NCBI GenBank assembly: GCA_021799495.1
Contig: JAJZAI010000008.1
Coordinates: forward strand, 25,279-89,278
Length of the DNA: 64,000 nt
Direction: 5' to 3'
From: Deltaproteobacteria bacterium
GTDB lineage: Bacteria; Desulfobacterota; Binatia; Binatales; Binataceae
Below, piece after piece: positions 26,139 to 36,574 of this stretch. Made by a program: the position numbers and the translations under genes. Within the stretch, counting starts at the first letter, position 1. Each line of letters opens with the position of its first letter. The notes under the pieces were generated by a model, which worked only from the letters and a program-made list of their open reading frames with translations, did no database searches and was not told the DNA's origin.

Positions 26139-28793
26139 TCATGCGCCGTGCGTTTCGCGTTCGAGCAAGGTCACGGGAAATCGCGCCAGCAGCGCCGCGA
26201 CCGGCGTCGTTCCGCCGCAATGCGTAACGCCGGTCAATACATCGCGCCAGCGTCCGTCCGGCAGCTCGATTTCGGCGCCATCCCATCGATTATCCAGCCT
26301 GAGCGGCCAGCGCGGCGCCAGCGCGAGCGCCGCGCCGCCGCGCATGAAGGCGATCGCGTGGGCGGCGCGTTCGCCGCGCGCGAAAAGCGGCTGGTATGCG
26401 CCCGCCGGGCCGAACAATTCCGGCCGGCTGAGCCGGAGTTCCAAAGCCTTGCGGATCAACCAGATTTTCGGCAGCCCCTCGTCGCAGCGAGCCAGCGCTT
26501 CTTCGGCGGTCGCGCGCCGCGCCGCCTCGAGCAAGCGCCGGCGCGCGCCGTAATCGACGGGGCGCCGATTGTCGGGATCGACCAGCGTCAAATTCCACAG
26601 CTCGCAACCTTGATAGAAATCCGGCACGCCGGGGGCGGTGAGCTTGATCAGCGTTTGCGCGAGGGAATTGATCCGCCCCGGCCAAACCAGCGGCGCGACG
26701 AAACGTTCGAGGTCGGCGATAAACTCGGCGTTGCCGTAGGCCCCTTCGATAAATCCTTCGAGCGAGCGCTCGTATTCGGGGTTGGGATGGTGCCACGCGG
26801 TATGGACCTTGGCTTCGCGCGCGGCTTTGAGCATGTATTCGCGGGCGCGCTCGAATTCGAGCGGCCATGCGCCGACCATGGTCTGGTAAAAGAGATATTC
26901 CGCGTTGGCGTCGGCGAGGCCGCCGCGCCACCACGGACGGTTCATCTCCGCCCATCCGCGCACGGCGGCCGACCATTGCGCCGGAATTTCGGCGAGCAGC
27001 CAGAGCCGGGCGCGCACGTCCTCGGAACGCTTGGCGTCGTGGGTGGAAGTCGCGAGCATCGCCAGCGGCCAGCGCTCGTGCGCCTCGGCCATCCGGCGAT
27101 GGAATTCCTCCAAAGCGATCGCGAACCGGCCGGGGTCGCCGCCGACTTCGTTGAGCGCGACCATCCGGTTGTATCGATAAAAAGCGGTGTCCTCGATCGA
27201 CTTCGCCATCACCGGGCCGGTGAACTGCTGCACGCGCATCGCCAGTTCCGTTTCAAGCGGACCGTTCACGCGGAGCGTCAGGATATCGCCCAAAAATTCA
27301 AACAGCCGACGATCGATATCAGGCCGGTCGAGCCGCGCGGCTTCGACCGCGGCATGGATGCGGGCGTGATCGTCCGGATGGAGCGGCGCGCCGGCTCTGA
27401 CGTAGGTGCGGTACACGTCCAGATGAGCGACGAACGCGCACAGCGCTTCGTGAACGTCGTGGCGAGTGTAGTCGCGGCGGCGCGGATGATGTTCGCAGAC
27501 TTCAAGGAACAGCGCGGTGAGGCGATTGAGATCGCTGCCCAGCACCTCGCGCATCACGAGGTCTTTCTGCTCCAGCGCGATCCGGCTGAAATCGGCGCGC
27601 TCGCCGAGCAAATCGTTGTAGAGCCGGGTCAGCGGACGTTCGCCGGCCGGATCGATCATCACTGCGCCCAGCAGATTCATGAAATCGTAGCCGGTGGTTC
27701 CATCTACCGGCCAGGTTTCGCGCAATTGTTCGCCGGGCTCGAGGATTTTCTCGACGATGATCCACGCATCCGCGCGCGCCTGGCGCATCCGCGCCAGATA
27801 ATCCTGCGGGTCGCGCAGGCCGTCGATATGATCGATGCGCACGCCGTCGATCACGCCGCCCGCGAGCCATCGCAGCACGAGCGCGTGCGTATCCCTGAAG
27901 ACCCGCTCGTCCTCCATCCGCAGGCCGACGAGGGTATTGATGTCGAAGAAGCGGCGGTAGCCGAGGTCGCGCGACGCCGCGCGCCAGTGGGCCAGCCGGT
28001 AATTCTGCCGTTCGAGCAGCGCATGCAGCGCGCCGGGGTCGCGGTTGATGTCCGCGACAGCCTGATCGAGCGCGGGCGCGATGCCTTCGGCCTCGCGAAT
28101 CAGCCGGGCGAGCTGCGCGCGCAGCACGTCCTTGTCGCGATGGCGCCGCCGGGTGCTCTCGAAATCGGTCGCGGTGGGCAGCGGCAGCCGGCCGAACGAA
28201 TCGGCGAGGAACGCCAGCTCGTCCGAACCGCAGCGCTGCGCGGCCGCCGCGAGGATCGTATCGAGCGAGCGCGGCGCCACCGGGAAGCGATGCTCGTGGT
28301 ATTTCACGACCAGCTCCGCTCCGTCGCGCGCCACCTGAATTTCGCCGGAGTCGAGCACTTCGCCGTACTGGTCGCCGAGCACCGGCAACAGCACGGCGTT
28401 GCGCAGGCGCATCTCGGGCGTGTCCCAATCGACGTCGAAGTAGGCGGCGTAATTGCTGGCCGGCCCGTTTTCCAGAACGTCCCACCACCATGGATTGTAA
28501 GGACTGACTATCGCCATGTGATTGGGAACGATGTCGAGCACCTGGCCCAGCCGATGCGCGCGAAGCGCCGCGCACATCCGGGCGTATCCTTCGGCGCCGC
28601 CAAGCTCGGAATTGACGCGGCTGTGATCGACCACGTCGTATCCGTGGGCGCTGCCGGGCGAAGCCTGCAGCAGGGGCGAACAATAGACGTGGCTGATGCC
28701 GAGCTCGGCCAGATAGCCGGCGAGCCGCGCGGCGTCGTCGAAGGCGAAGCCCCGATGGAATTGCAGGCGATAGGCAGCGCGAGGTTCTACCAT
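26139..28793 (-). CDS. treY: malto-oligosyltrehalose synthase
   Basis: 884 residues, GH13 enzyme that isomerises the reducing-end bond of a malto-oligosaccharide to give a terminal trehalosyl unit. The N-terminus AAYRLQFHRGFAFDDA and SHVYCSPLLQASPGSAHGYD are characteristic. LDIVPNHMAI, GVRIDHIDGLRDPQDYL (nucleophile Asp), WIIVEKILEPGEQL (acid/base Glu) and DGTTGYDFMN follow. The C-terminal half includes FYRYNRMVALNEVGGDP. It is 16 bases downstream of glgB and 19 bases upstream of treZ. A long open frame on the other strand across this gene is a composition shadow. Confidence 0.96.
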   Translation of the reverse strand: MVEPRAAYRLQFHRGFAFDDAARLAGYLAELGISHVYCSPLLQASPGSAHGYDVVDHSRVNSELGGAEGYARMCAALRAHRLGQVLDIVPNHMAIVSPYNPWWWDVLENGPASNYAAYFDVDWDTPEMRLRNAVLLPVLGDQYGEVLDSGEIQVARDGAELVVKYHEHRFPVAPRSLDTILAAAAQRCGSDELAFLADSFGRLPLPTATDFESTRRRHRDKDVLRAQLARLIREAEGIAPALDQAVADINRDPGALHALLERQNYRLAHWRAASRDLGYRRFFDINTLVGLRMEDERVFRDTHALVLRWLAGGVIDGVRIDHIDGLRDPQDYLARMRQARADAWIIVEKILEPGEQLRETWPVDGTTGYDFMNLLGAVMIDPAGERPLTRLYNDLLGERADFSRIALEQKDLVMREVLGSDLNRLTALFLEVCEHHPRRRDYTRHDVHEALCAFVAHLDVYRTYVRAGAPLHPDDHARIHAAVEAARLDRPDIDRRLFEFLGDILTLRVNGPLETELAMRVQQFTGPVMAKSIEDTAFYRYNRMVALNEVGGDPGRFAIALEEFHRRMAEAHERWPLAMLATSTHDAKRSEDVRARLWLLAEIPAQWSAAVRGWAEMNRPWWRGGLADANAEYLFYQTMVGAWPLEFERAREYMLKAAREAKVHTAWHHPNPEYERSLEGFIEGAYGNAEFIADLERFVAPLVWPGRINSLAQTLIKLTAPGVPDFYQGCELWNLTLVDPDNRRPVDYGARRRLLEAARRATAEEALARCDEGLPKIWLIRKALELRLSRPELFGPAGAYQPLFARGERAAHAIAFMRGGAALALAPRWPLRLDNRWDGAEIELPDGRWRDVLTGVTHCGGTTPVAALLARFPVTLLERETHGA

Positions 28794-28809
28794 CCGGCAT
28801 CTTGACGCG

Positions 28810-31026
28810 CTAGTCGCGTGGCAGCTCGATCCAGAGCGCCGCGAGCGGCGGCAACGTGAGTTCGAGCGAATGATTGAGGCCGTGATGAGGGATCGAGTCA
28901 GTCCGCAAAACGCCGCCGTTGCCGATATTGCTCCCGCCGAAAAATTCCGAATCGGTATTCAGTATTTCGCGGCATTCGCCGGCTGACGGCGCGCCGACGC
29001 GATAGCCGCGGCGCACCACCGGCGCGAAATTGCATACGCAGAGCATTCTGCGTCGGCTCGCCGGCGCGACCCGGATGAATGCGATTACGTTGTCGTCGGC
29101 GTTGTCGGCATCGACGAAGTGGAATCCCTCCGGATCGGCGTCGGCCTCCCAGAGCGCCGGCTCGGCGCGGTAGATGCGATTCAATTCGCGCACCAAGCTT
29201 TGCAGCTGGCGATGCTCCGGTTGTTCGAGCAGATTCCAGTCGAGGCTTTCATCATGGTTCCATTCGCGCCACTGGCCGAACTCGCCGCCCATGAAGAGCA
29301 TTTTCTTGCCCGGCCGCGCCCACATATAGGCGTATAGCGCGCGCAGATTGGCGAACTGCCGCCAGCGATCGCCCGGCATCTTCGAGAGCATCGAGCGCTT
29401 GCCGTGCACGACCTCGTCGTGCGACAGCGGCAGGATGAAGTTTTCGGTCCACGCGTAGAGGAAGCCGAAAGTGACGTCGCGATGATGATAGCGGCGGTAG
29501 ATCGGATCTTTCGTGAAATAATCGAGCGTATCGTGCATCCAGCCCATGTCCCACTTGAAGCCGAAGCCGAGACCGCCCAGATAGGCCGGCCGGCTCACCG
29601 CGGGCCAGTCCGTCGATTCTTCGGCGATCATCATGACGCCCGGATGGTTCGCGTAAACCGTTTCGTTGAGCGCCTTGATGAAATCGATCGCCTCGAGATT
29701 CTCGCGCCCGCCATACTCATTGGGTATCCATTCGCCGTTGCGCCGCGCGTAGTCGAGATAGAGCATCGAGGCGACCGCGTCAACGCGCAGGCCGTCCGCA
29801 TGGTATTCGCGCAGCCAGTAGAGCGCGCTCGCGATCAGGAAATTGCGCACCTCGTTGCGCCCGAAGTTGAAAATGTAGGTGTCCCATTCGGGATGGAACC
29901 CCTTGCGCGTGTCCAGATGCTCGTACAGCGCGGTGCCGTCGAAGCGCCCGAGCGCGAACGCGTCGGCGGGAAAATGCGCTGGCACCCAATCGAGAATGAC
30001 CCCGACGCCGCGCTGGTGAAGATGATCGACCAGATACTTGAAATCGTCCGGATCGCCCCACCGCGCGCTGGGCGCGAAATATCCGGTGACCTGATAGCCC
30101 CACGAACCGGCGAACGGATGCTCCATCACGGGCATCAATTCCACGTGCGTGAATCCCATGTCGATCGCGTAATCCGCGAGCATCGGCGCGATTTCGCGAT
30201 AGGTGAGCTGGCGATGGCCCTCCTCCGGCACGCGCCGCCATGAACCCAGGTGAACTTCATAGATCGACAGCGGCGATCGGACCGCGTCGCGCCCGGCGCG
30301 CGAATCCGTCCACTCGCGATCGGCAAATTCATAGGAAGACTGATGGACGATCGAAGCCGTCGCCGGTGGAACTTCCGCCGCGAAGGCGAAAGGATCGGCC
30401 TTCAGCGTAAGGTTCCCGCTCCACGTGCGCAGCTCGAACTTGTAGCGGGCGGCGGGCTCCAATCCGGGAATGAACAGCTCCCACACGCCCGACGATCCCA
30501 GCTCGCGCATCATGTGCGTCCGGCCGTCCCATTCGTTGAAATCGCCGACCACGCTTACGCCGCGGGCGTTCGGCGCCCATACCGCGAAAGCGACGCCGGC
30601 GACGCCTTCGAGCGTGAGCGGATGCGCGCCGAGTTTCTCAAAAACGCGCTGATGCCGGCCCTCGTTCCACAGATGCAGATCGAGATCGCCGATCGTCGGC
30701 AGGAAGGCGTACGGATCGCGCACCGTCACGACGTCGCTTTCTGCATACTGAATCCGCAGTTCGTACGGAAAAACCGCGACGCGGTCGGCGATCAGCACTT
30801 CGAACAATCCCGTATCGCCGATTCTGCCCATGCGCCACGGATGCGCCTCGCCGGCAATCACCGAAACATGCCGCGCGCCCGGACGATAGGCGCGAATCAC
30901 GACGCCCGCCGGCGTCGGATGCGCGCCGAGTATCGCGTGCGGGTTCGGATGCCGCAGCGAAAAGAGCCGCTCCAGCTCTTCTTCGGCGATCGCTCCCGCT
31001 TCGATCTTTCCAGCTTCAGACCGCAT
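28810..31026 (-). CDS. glgB: 1,4-alpha-glucan branching enzyme
   Basis: 738 residues, the usual GlgB length. The N-terminal CBM48 modules (NPHAILGAHP, FAVWAPNARGVSVVGDFNEWDG) precede the GH13 barrel. Catalytic segments are HVELMPVMEHPFAGSWGYQ, DGLRVDAVASMLYLDY (nucleophile), MMIAEESTDWP (acid/base) and LPLSHDEVVHGK. It moves alpha-1,4 chains to alpha-1,6 branches, here on the polymer built by GlgE. It lies 7 bases after the treS-maltokinase gene. Confidence 0.97.
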   Translation of the reverse strand: MRSEAGKIEAGAIAEEELERLFSLRHPNPHAILGAHPTPAGVVIRAYRPGARHVSVIAGEAHPWRMGRIGDTGLFEVLIADRVAVFPYELRIQYAESDVVTVRDPYAFLPTIGDLDLHLWNEGRHQRVFEKLGAHPLTLEGVAGVAFAVWAPNARGVSVVGDFNEWDGRTHMMRELGSSGVWELFIPGLEPAARYKFELRTWSGNLTLKADPFAFAAEVPPATASIVHQSSYEFADREWTDSRAGRDAVRSPLSIYEVHLGSWRRVPEEGHRQLTYREIAPMLADYAIDMGFTHVELMPVMEHPFAGSWGYQVTGYFAPSARWGDPDDFKYLVDHLHQRGVGVILDWVPAHFPADAFALGRFDGTALYEHLDTRKGFHPEWDTYIFNFGRNEVRNFLIASALYWLREYHADGLRVDAVASMLYLDYARRNGEWIPNEYGGRENLEAIDFIKALNETVYANHPGVMMIAEESTDWPAVSRPAYLGGLGFGFKWDMGWMHDTLDYFTKDPIYRRYHHRDVTFGFLYAWTENFILPLSHDEVVHGKRSMLSKMPGDRWRQFANLRALYAYMWARPGKKMLFMGGEFGQWREWNHDESLDWNLLEQPEHRQLQSLVRELNRIYRAEPALWEADADPEGFHFVDADNADDNVIAFIRVAPASRRRMLCVCNFAPVVRRGYRVGAPSAGECREILNTDSEFFGGSNIGNGGVLRTDSIPHHGLNHSLELTLPPLAALWIELPRD

Positions 31027-31033
31027 CAGCCAA

Positions 31034-34000
31034 TCAAGCTCCGATTATCCGTTCGATCGCACCCAGCGGAATGTCCGTCCAGTCGGGACGATTGTTAAGT
31101 TCGTATCCGAGTTCGTAGAGCGCCTTTTCCAGCACGAAAGCGTCGAGCGTCACGCGCAGTTCGGCCGGATCGGCGGGCAGGAATCGCGCGCCCGCCGCGC
31201 GCTCCAGATATGCATGCAGCAACGCCCACGAGGCCCAGTTCGACCACATCCGCGCCCACGGCTCCATCGTGGCGAAATCCCGCCTGCCGAACGCGCCCGC
31301 GCCGATTCCCTCGATCAGCGCGCTCGACGCGGCGTAGTCGAACGAGCGCAACATCCCGGCCACGTCGCGAATCGCGAGCCGCTTGCGGCGGCGTTCCTCC
31401 AGCGACCGCGCGGGCTCGCCCTCGAAATCAATGATCATGAAATCGCCGCGAGCCTGCAGGACCTGCCCGAGATGAAGGTCGCCGTGGCCGCGTATCCGCG
31501 CGGCCGAGATGCGCAGTCTGAGAAACGAACTGAAGCGGGCGAGCACGCTCTCGGGATTCGCCGTGAGCCGCCGCAGCCGGCGCGCCGTATCAGGGTTGAG
31601 CGCCGCTTCGCGGCCGCGCGCCAGCCGGTTCGCGAGGCCGGCCGTGTTGCGCATCGACTGATATTCCGAACGCTGCCAGAACGGTGAATAGGGCTCCGGC
31701 GCGAACGCGGCGTCGTCTCCGGAGCCGAGCGCAAGATGCATCTCGGCGACCCGCCGGCCGAGCAATCGCGCGGCGTCCAGATACGCGCCGATCATGCGCG
31801 AAACTTCGGCGTCCGGCCCGGCAGTATCGAGCGGATCGAAGTCCTGGCCCGCCGGAATTTCGCCGCGCGCCGCGGCGCGCTCGAAATATCGCGCCAGCTC
31901 GTGCCGCGTGAATTCCCACGCGTCGCCCTGATTCGGGACGTATCGGTGCATGACGCCGACCGTGCAGGCTCCGCCGCGGAAGTCGCGATATTCGATCCAT
32001 CCGGCCATGGGCGGCGTATGTCTGAAATCGCCGCGCCCGGCCAGAAAGCGGCCAACTTCCACTTCGGGGCTGATTCCCGGCTCGGCTTTGCGGTAAAGCT
32101 TGAACAGAAACTCTTCGCCGAAGGCGAGCGAGGAGTTGGTTTGCTCGGCCCTGAGCAGGCGCGCCTCGGGAATCTTCGGCGCGCATCCGGCGAACATTTC
32201 CGCCGCCGTGTGCGCGCCCAGCAGTTCGCCTTTGCGGCCGCGAATCCTGCGCCGCCGCCGCATGAGATCGTAAATCGCGCGCGCGAACGCCGGGTCGGCC
32301 GCCGCGTCGAAAACGATCCGCCGCTCGTCGCGATCGCTCCCGCCAGGCCCGATTTCCGCGATTACCGGCGGCGCCGGACGCGCGCCATTGCGCTCGTAAC
32401 GGCCGCGCTCCGCCACGCCCAGCGGAATGACATAGGTTTCAGGCTCGCCGTTCGTGAGTTCCGCCTCCACCAGCGCGAAAAACGCCTCCGGCCGTTCGTC
32501 GGTCAGCGGCACGGCTTCGACGATTCTGGCGCTCTTCATTCCGCCCGCTTTCGCCCGGAACCATCGGCGCCCGGACATGTAGTTCGGCAACACGCGCTCG
32601 AGCCGTTCGCGCTCCTCGCCAAGCATGAAGCGCTCCCAGCTTTCGCCGATTTCCACCGCCGGCAAATCGTCGCCGGCGGCAAAGCTGGCGGGCTGTCCGC
32701 CGGGAGCTTCGAGCGAAAACCAGTCGAACATATGCGGCCCGAGCGTCAGCAGGTACGGCCGCTCGCCGATCGGCGGAAACCTGGTGCGGCCGAACAATTC
32801 GACCGGCGTCATGCCCCTGAATCGCGAGAGATCGATTTCGACGTACTGGACGAAACGCGACAGGTTGGCGACCACCAGAATGCGTTCGTCGTTCCACGAC
32901 CGGATAAAAACCAGCACGCGCGGATTTTCGGGATTGAGAAAATCGATCGCGCCGCGGCTGAAGGCTTTGTGCTGTTTGCGCAGCGCGATCAACCGGCGCA
33001 TCCACCAGAGCAGCGAATGGCGATTGCGGTCCTGCGCGGCGACGTTGATCGTCTGATAGTGATATTCGTGATCGATTATCACCGGCAGTATCAGCCGCTG
33101 CGGATCGGCGGTCGAAAATCCGGCGTTCAAATCGGCGCTCCACTGCATCGGCGTCCTCACGCCGTCGCGGTCGCCCAGATAGATATTGTCGCCCATTCCG
33201 ATTTCGTCGCCGTAGTAGATGACCGGCGCGCCCGGAAGCGAAAACAACAATCCGTTGACCAGCTCGATCGAGCGCCGATTGTTGCCCAACAGCGGCGCCA
33301 GCCGCCGCCTGATTCCCAGATTGATGCGCATCCGCGCTTCATGGGCGTACGCGCGGAACATATAGTCGCGCTCTTCGGCGCTGACCATTTCCAGCGTCAG
33401 TTCGTCGTGATTGCGCAGGAACAGCGCCCACTGGCAACTGTCGTCGATCGGCGGCGTTTGCGACCAGATATCGACGATCGGAAACCGGTCTTCCATCCGC
33501 ACCGCGATGAAGATCCGCGGCATCAGCGGAAAATGAAACGCCATGTGGCATTCCTTGCCTTCGGCAAGATAGGTCACTGCGTCCTCAGGCCACTGATTCG
33601 CCTCCGCGAGCAGCATCCGATCCTGATATTTCCGATCGGCGTGCGCGCGCAGCTCGCGCAGGAAGGCGTGGGTTTCCGGCAGGTTCTCGCAATTGGTGTT
33701 TTCGCGTTCGAAAAGATACGGAACGGCGTCGAGCCGCAGCCCGTCCACGCCCATCCCGAGCCAGAAATCGAGCACGCGGATCACTTCGCGCCGCACCGCG
33801 GGATTGTCGAAATTCAGATCCGGCTGATGCCAGTAAAAGCGATGCCAGTAGTAGGATTTCGCGACCGTGTCCCAGGTCCAGTTCGACGGCTCGAAATCCT
33901 GAAAGATGATGCGCGCGTCGCGGAACTTGTCCGCCGAATCGCTCCAGACGTAATAGTCGCGCAGCCTGTCGCCTTTGGGCGCGCGCCGCGCGCGCTGAAA

Positions 34001-34354
34001 CCACGGATGCTGGTCGGAAGTATGGTTGATGACCAGTTCGGTCACCACGCGCAGGCCGCGCCGATGGGCCTCGCGCAGCAGCACTTTGAAATCCGCCAGC
34101 GAGCCGCAATCCGGATGCGTGCTCATGTAGTCCGAGATGTCGTAGCCGTCGTCGCGCAGCGGCGACGGATAAAACGGCAGCATCCAGATCGTGGTGACGC
34201 CGAGATCGACCAGATAGTCGAGTTTTGCGGCGAGTCCCGCGAAATCTCCTATGCCGTCGCCCGAACTGTCGAAAAACGACCGCACGCGCACTTCATAGAA
34301 GATGCCGTCCTTGTACCAGAGCGGATCGCCCGGCAGAATCGCGCGCTGTTTCAT
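31034..34354 (-). CDS. treS: trehalose synthase / maltokinase fusion
   Basis: 1106 residues with two enzymes. Residues 1 to about 560 are TreS (GH13), interconverting trehalose and maltose, with LPFYPSPLRDDGYD, DGLRLDAVPYLFEREN, LLAEANQWPED and FLRNHDELTLEMV. Residues from about 600 on are a maltokinase (Mak/Pep2), with the kinase-like catalytic segment RGHGDLHLGQVLQA and the metal-site DFEGEPARSLEERR. The fusion channels trehalose to maltose-1-phosphate. The open frame reaches 34519, but the ATG at 34354 overlaps the glgE stop (ATGA) and starts the family alignment (DPLWYKDGIFYEVRVRSFFD). Confidence 0.96.
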   Translation of the reverse strand: MKQRAILPGDPLWYKDGIFYEVRVRSFFDSSGDGIGDFAGLAAKLDYLVDLGVTTIWMLPFYPSPLRDDGYDISDYMSTHPDCGSLADFKVLLREAHRRGLRVVTELVINHTSDQHPWFQRARRAPKGDRLRDYYVWSDSADKFRDARIIFQDFEPSNWTWDTVAKSYYWHRFYWHQPDLNFDNPAVRREVIRVLDFWLGMGVDGLRLDAVPYLFERENTNCENLPETHAFLRELRAHADRKYQDRMLLAEANQWPEDAVTYLAEGKECHMAFHFPLMPRIFIAVRMEDRFPIVDIWSQTPPIDDSCQWALFLRNHDELTLEMVSAEERDYMFRAYAHEARMRINLGIRRRLAPLLGNNRRSIELVNGLLFSLPGAPVIYYGDEIGMGDNIYLGDRDGVRTPMQWSADLNAGFSTADPQRLILPVIIDHEYHYQTINVAAQDRNRHSLLWWMRRLIALRKQHKAFSRGAIDFLNPENPRVLVFIRSWNDERILVVANLSRFVQYVEIDLSRFRGMTPVELFGRTRFPPIGERPYLLTLGPHMFDWFSLEAPGGQPASFAAGDDLPAVEIGESWERFMLGEERERLERVLPNYMSGRRWFRAKAGGMKSARIVEAVPLTDERPEAFFALVEAELTNGEPETYVIPLGVAERGRYERNGARPAPPVIAEIGPGGSDRDERRIVFDAAADPAFARAIYDLMRRRRRIRGRKGELLGAHTAAEMFAGCAPKIPEARLLRAEQTNSSLAFGEEFLFKLYRKAEPGISPEVEVGRFLAGRGDFRHTPPMAGWIEYRDFRGGACTVGVMHRYVPNQGDAWEFTRHELARYFERAAARGEIPAGQDFDPLDTAGPDAEVSRMIGAYLDAARLLGRRVAEMHLALGSGDDAAFAPEPYSPFWQRSEYQSMRNTAGLANRLARGREAALNPDTARRLRRLTANPESVLARFSSFLRLRISAARIRGHGDLHLGQVLQARGDFMIIDFEGEPARSLEERRRKRLAIRDVAGMLRSFDYAASSALIEGIGAGAFGRRDFATMEPWARMWSNWASWALLHAYLERAAGARFLPADPAELRVTLDAFVLEKALYELGYELNNRPDWTDIPLGAIERIIGA

Positions 34355-36369
34355 GCCGGCCCATCCAGCCTGAGAATATGCGCCGGCTGCCGATTCGGAT
34401 CGAGACGCACGTAATTCCGCTCGCGCCAAACGTACGAGTCGCCGGTGAGCAAATCCGTCACCCGGTAAGGCGTTCCCGGCGCCAGCCCGACGGCCTCGGG
34501 CGGCGTCGTCACGGTGCATTCATGCCAATTGAACGGATCGAGATTGACGGCGATCAAAAGAGTGCCGCCGCGCTCGCGATCCGATTTGGCGTAGAACAAA
34601 ATCTGATCGCTGTCGGCCGGCAGGAACGTCAGGTTATCGAGACGCTGGAGCGCCGGGCTTTCGCGGCGGATACGGTTGAGGCGCGCGACGAATTCCCTGA
34701 TATTCCCGTCGGCGTCGAAATTGCGTGGTTTAATCTCGTATTTTTCCGAGTTTCGGTATTCTTCGGTTCCGGGCGCCGCGTCGTTCTCGCACAGTTCGTA
34801 TCCGCTGTAGATTCCGTAGGACGGCGCGAGCGTCGCCGCCAGCACGAGCCGCATCCGAAACGCGGGCCGCCCGCCGGCCTGCAGGATCGGCGTGAGGATG
34901 TCGGGCGTGTTCGCGAAGAAATTCGGCCGGAAATACTCGCGCATCCCGGTATGCGCGAGTTCCGTCATGTATTCGATGATTTCAGTTTTGGTATTGCGCC
35001 AGGTGAAGTAGGTATATGACTGCGAAAAGCCGCATTTGGCCAAAACCTTCATCATCTTCGGCCGGGTAAAAGCCTCGGCGAGAAAAATCACGTCGGGATG
35101 CTCGAGGCGCGCTTCGCCGATCAGCCACTCCCAGAATCGCACCGGCTTGGTGTGCGGATTATCGACGCGAAAGATTCGCACGCCCCGCCCGATCCAGAAA
35201 AACAGCGTGCGGCGCAGTTCGGCCATCAGGCCCGCCTGATCCTCCGTCGAAAAATCGATCGGATAGATGTCCTGGTACTCCTTCGGCGGATTCTCGGCGT
35301 ATTTGATCGTGCCGTCGGGCCGATGGCGAAACCATCCGGGATGCTCATCGACCCACGGATGGTCAGGCGAGCACTGGACGGCGAAATCCAGCGCGACTTC
35401 GAGTCCCTGGCGCGCGGCGGCCGCGACGAAATGATCGAAATCCGCGACGGTTCCCAGCCCGGCGTCAACCGCGTCATGTCCGCCGTGGCCGTTGCCGATC
35501 GCCCATGGGCTGCCCGGATGGTGCGCCGCGCCGTTTGGAGAATTGTTCGGTCCTTTCCGGTTCGTGATTCCAATCGGATGGATTGGCGGCAGATAGACCA
35601 CGTCGAACCCGAGGTCCGCGATATAAGGCAAAATGCGCTCGGCCTCGCGCAATGTGGCCGGCCGCGGCGGTTCCGGCGTCTGCGAGCGCGGGAACATCTC
35701 ATACCAGGCGCCGGAGCGGGCGCGCGGCCGATCGGCGATCACCTTGAACAGCACGGGATGAAGCGTGCGCTCGAAACGTTCGCCGCAGGCGCTCGCGAGC
35801 GACTGTATTCGCTCCGCGGAGAGCGCCTCGGCCGCCCGGACCAGATCGCCGCGATTGCGCCGCGCAACCTCGCTGGCCGTCGCGGCAAGCCACGAACGAT
35901 CGGCCGCGCCCGCGCGCTTTGCGATATCGCAAAGAAGTTCGAGTCCTTCGTCCAGGTCCGCGGCAACCGCCTTTCCGGCGGCCGATTTCTTTTGAAAATC
36001 GGCAAGCCAGGTCGCGTACCGATCGGTCCAGGCCTCGATCGTGAACACGAAAACGTCGTTCACGTCGAGCGGGAACTCGCCGCGCCAGCGATCGTCGCCG
36101 ATCGGCGCCATCGGCGCTTCCTTGAACGACGTTTCGCGCTCGCGGCGCCATTTGACGGCCGCGCGAATCACGTCATGGCCGTCGCGGAAAACGTCAGCTT
36201 CAACCACACACGGTTCGCCCGCGATCCGCTTCGCCGGATAGCGGCCGTTGTCGACCGCGGGCGAGATCGCCTCGATGACATGACGTTCGAGGCGCGGGCG
36301 AGCGCGGACCGGCTTGCGCGTCGAGGCTGCGCGACGGGCATCCGCATGTTTGATGTCTTGCGTCATCAC
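34351..36369 (-). CDS. glgE: alpha-1,4-glucan:maltose-1-phosphate maltosyltransferase
   Basis: 672 residues, GlgE length. After an N-terminal immunoglobulin-like part with a basic leader, the barrel has VVYLPPIHPIGITNRKG, VALDFAVQCSPDHPWV, and the nucleophile in VRIFRVDNPHTKPVRFWEW. The acid/base is in FLAEAFTRPKMM. It extends alpha-glucans with maltose units from maltose-1-phosphate, replacing the ADP-glucose route. It overlaps the treS-mak gene by four bases. The 205-base gap to glgX upstream contains two tandem hairpins. Confidence 0.96.
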   Translation of the reverse strand: MMTQDIKHADARRAASTRKPVRARPRLERHVIEAISPAVDNGRYPAKRIAGEPCVVEADVFRDGHDVIRAAVKWRRERETSFKEAPMAPIGDDRWRGEFPLDVNDVFVFTIEAWTDRYATWLADFQKKSAAGKAVAADLDEGLELLCDIAKRAGAADRSWLAATASEVARRNRGDLVRAAEALSAERIQSLASACGERFERTLHPVLFKVIADRPRARSGAWYEMFPRSQTPEPPRPATLREAERILPYIADLGFDVVYLPPIHPIGITNRKGPNNSPNGAAHHPGSPWAIGNGHGGHDAVDAGLGTVADFDHFVAAAARQGLEVALDFAVQCSPDHPWVDEHPGWFRHRPDGTIKYAENPPKEYQDIYPIDFSTEDQAGLMAELRRTLFFWIGRGVRIFRVDNPHTKPVRFWEWLIGEARLEHPDVIFLAEAFTRPKMMKVLAKCGFSQSYTYFTWRNTKTEIIEYMTELAHTGMREYFRPNFFANTPDILTPILQAGGRPAFRMRLVLAATLAPSYGIYSGYELCENDAAPGTEEYRNSEKYEIKPRNFDADGNIREFVARLNRIRRESPALQRLDNLTFLPADSDQILFYAKSDRERGGTLLIAVNLDPFNWHECTVTTPPEAVGLAPGTPYRVTDLLTGDSYVWRERNYVRLDPNRQPAHILRLDGPA

Positions 36370-36483
36370 GAAATGGCCAGCCGGCTACGTCTGCCTTGAA
36401 GTCAGGCGCATCATGAATCTTCGAGAGTGGCTGATGCTCGCCTGCCGTGCGCTATGGGCGCCGGGAATCGAAATTTGAATGAC

Positions 36484-36519
36484 GCGGGGAGCATTCCCGC
36501 AGCCTGACCGTTCAGGCTG
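36484..36519 (-). other. two tandem hairpins in the glgX-glgE gap
   Basis: CAGCCTGA / TCAGGCTG is a perfect 8-base stem with a 4-base loop at 36500-36519. Directly beside it at 36484-36500, GCGGGGA pairs with TTCCCGC through one G-T wobble around a 3-base loop. There is no T-run on either side, so they are not typical intrinsic terminators. They sit 55-90 bases after the glgX stop and about 115 bases before glgE. An attenuator or a processing/stability element is possible. Confidence 0.45.
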
Positions 36520-36574
36520 GATCAGATTACCACGCTTTGCGCGATCTCGCGACCCCGGCGCGATTTCGATCGAA

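Noticed and set aside
26043..28805. 920-codon plus-strand open frame
   Set aside because: Antisense to treY, whose catalytic motifs are intact; no recognisable domains.
31736..34414. 892-codon plus-strand open frame
   Set aside because: Antisense to the treS-maltokinase fusion; compositionally biased shadow.
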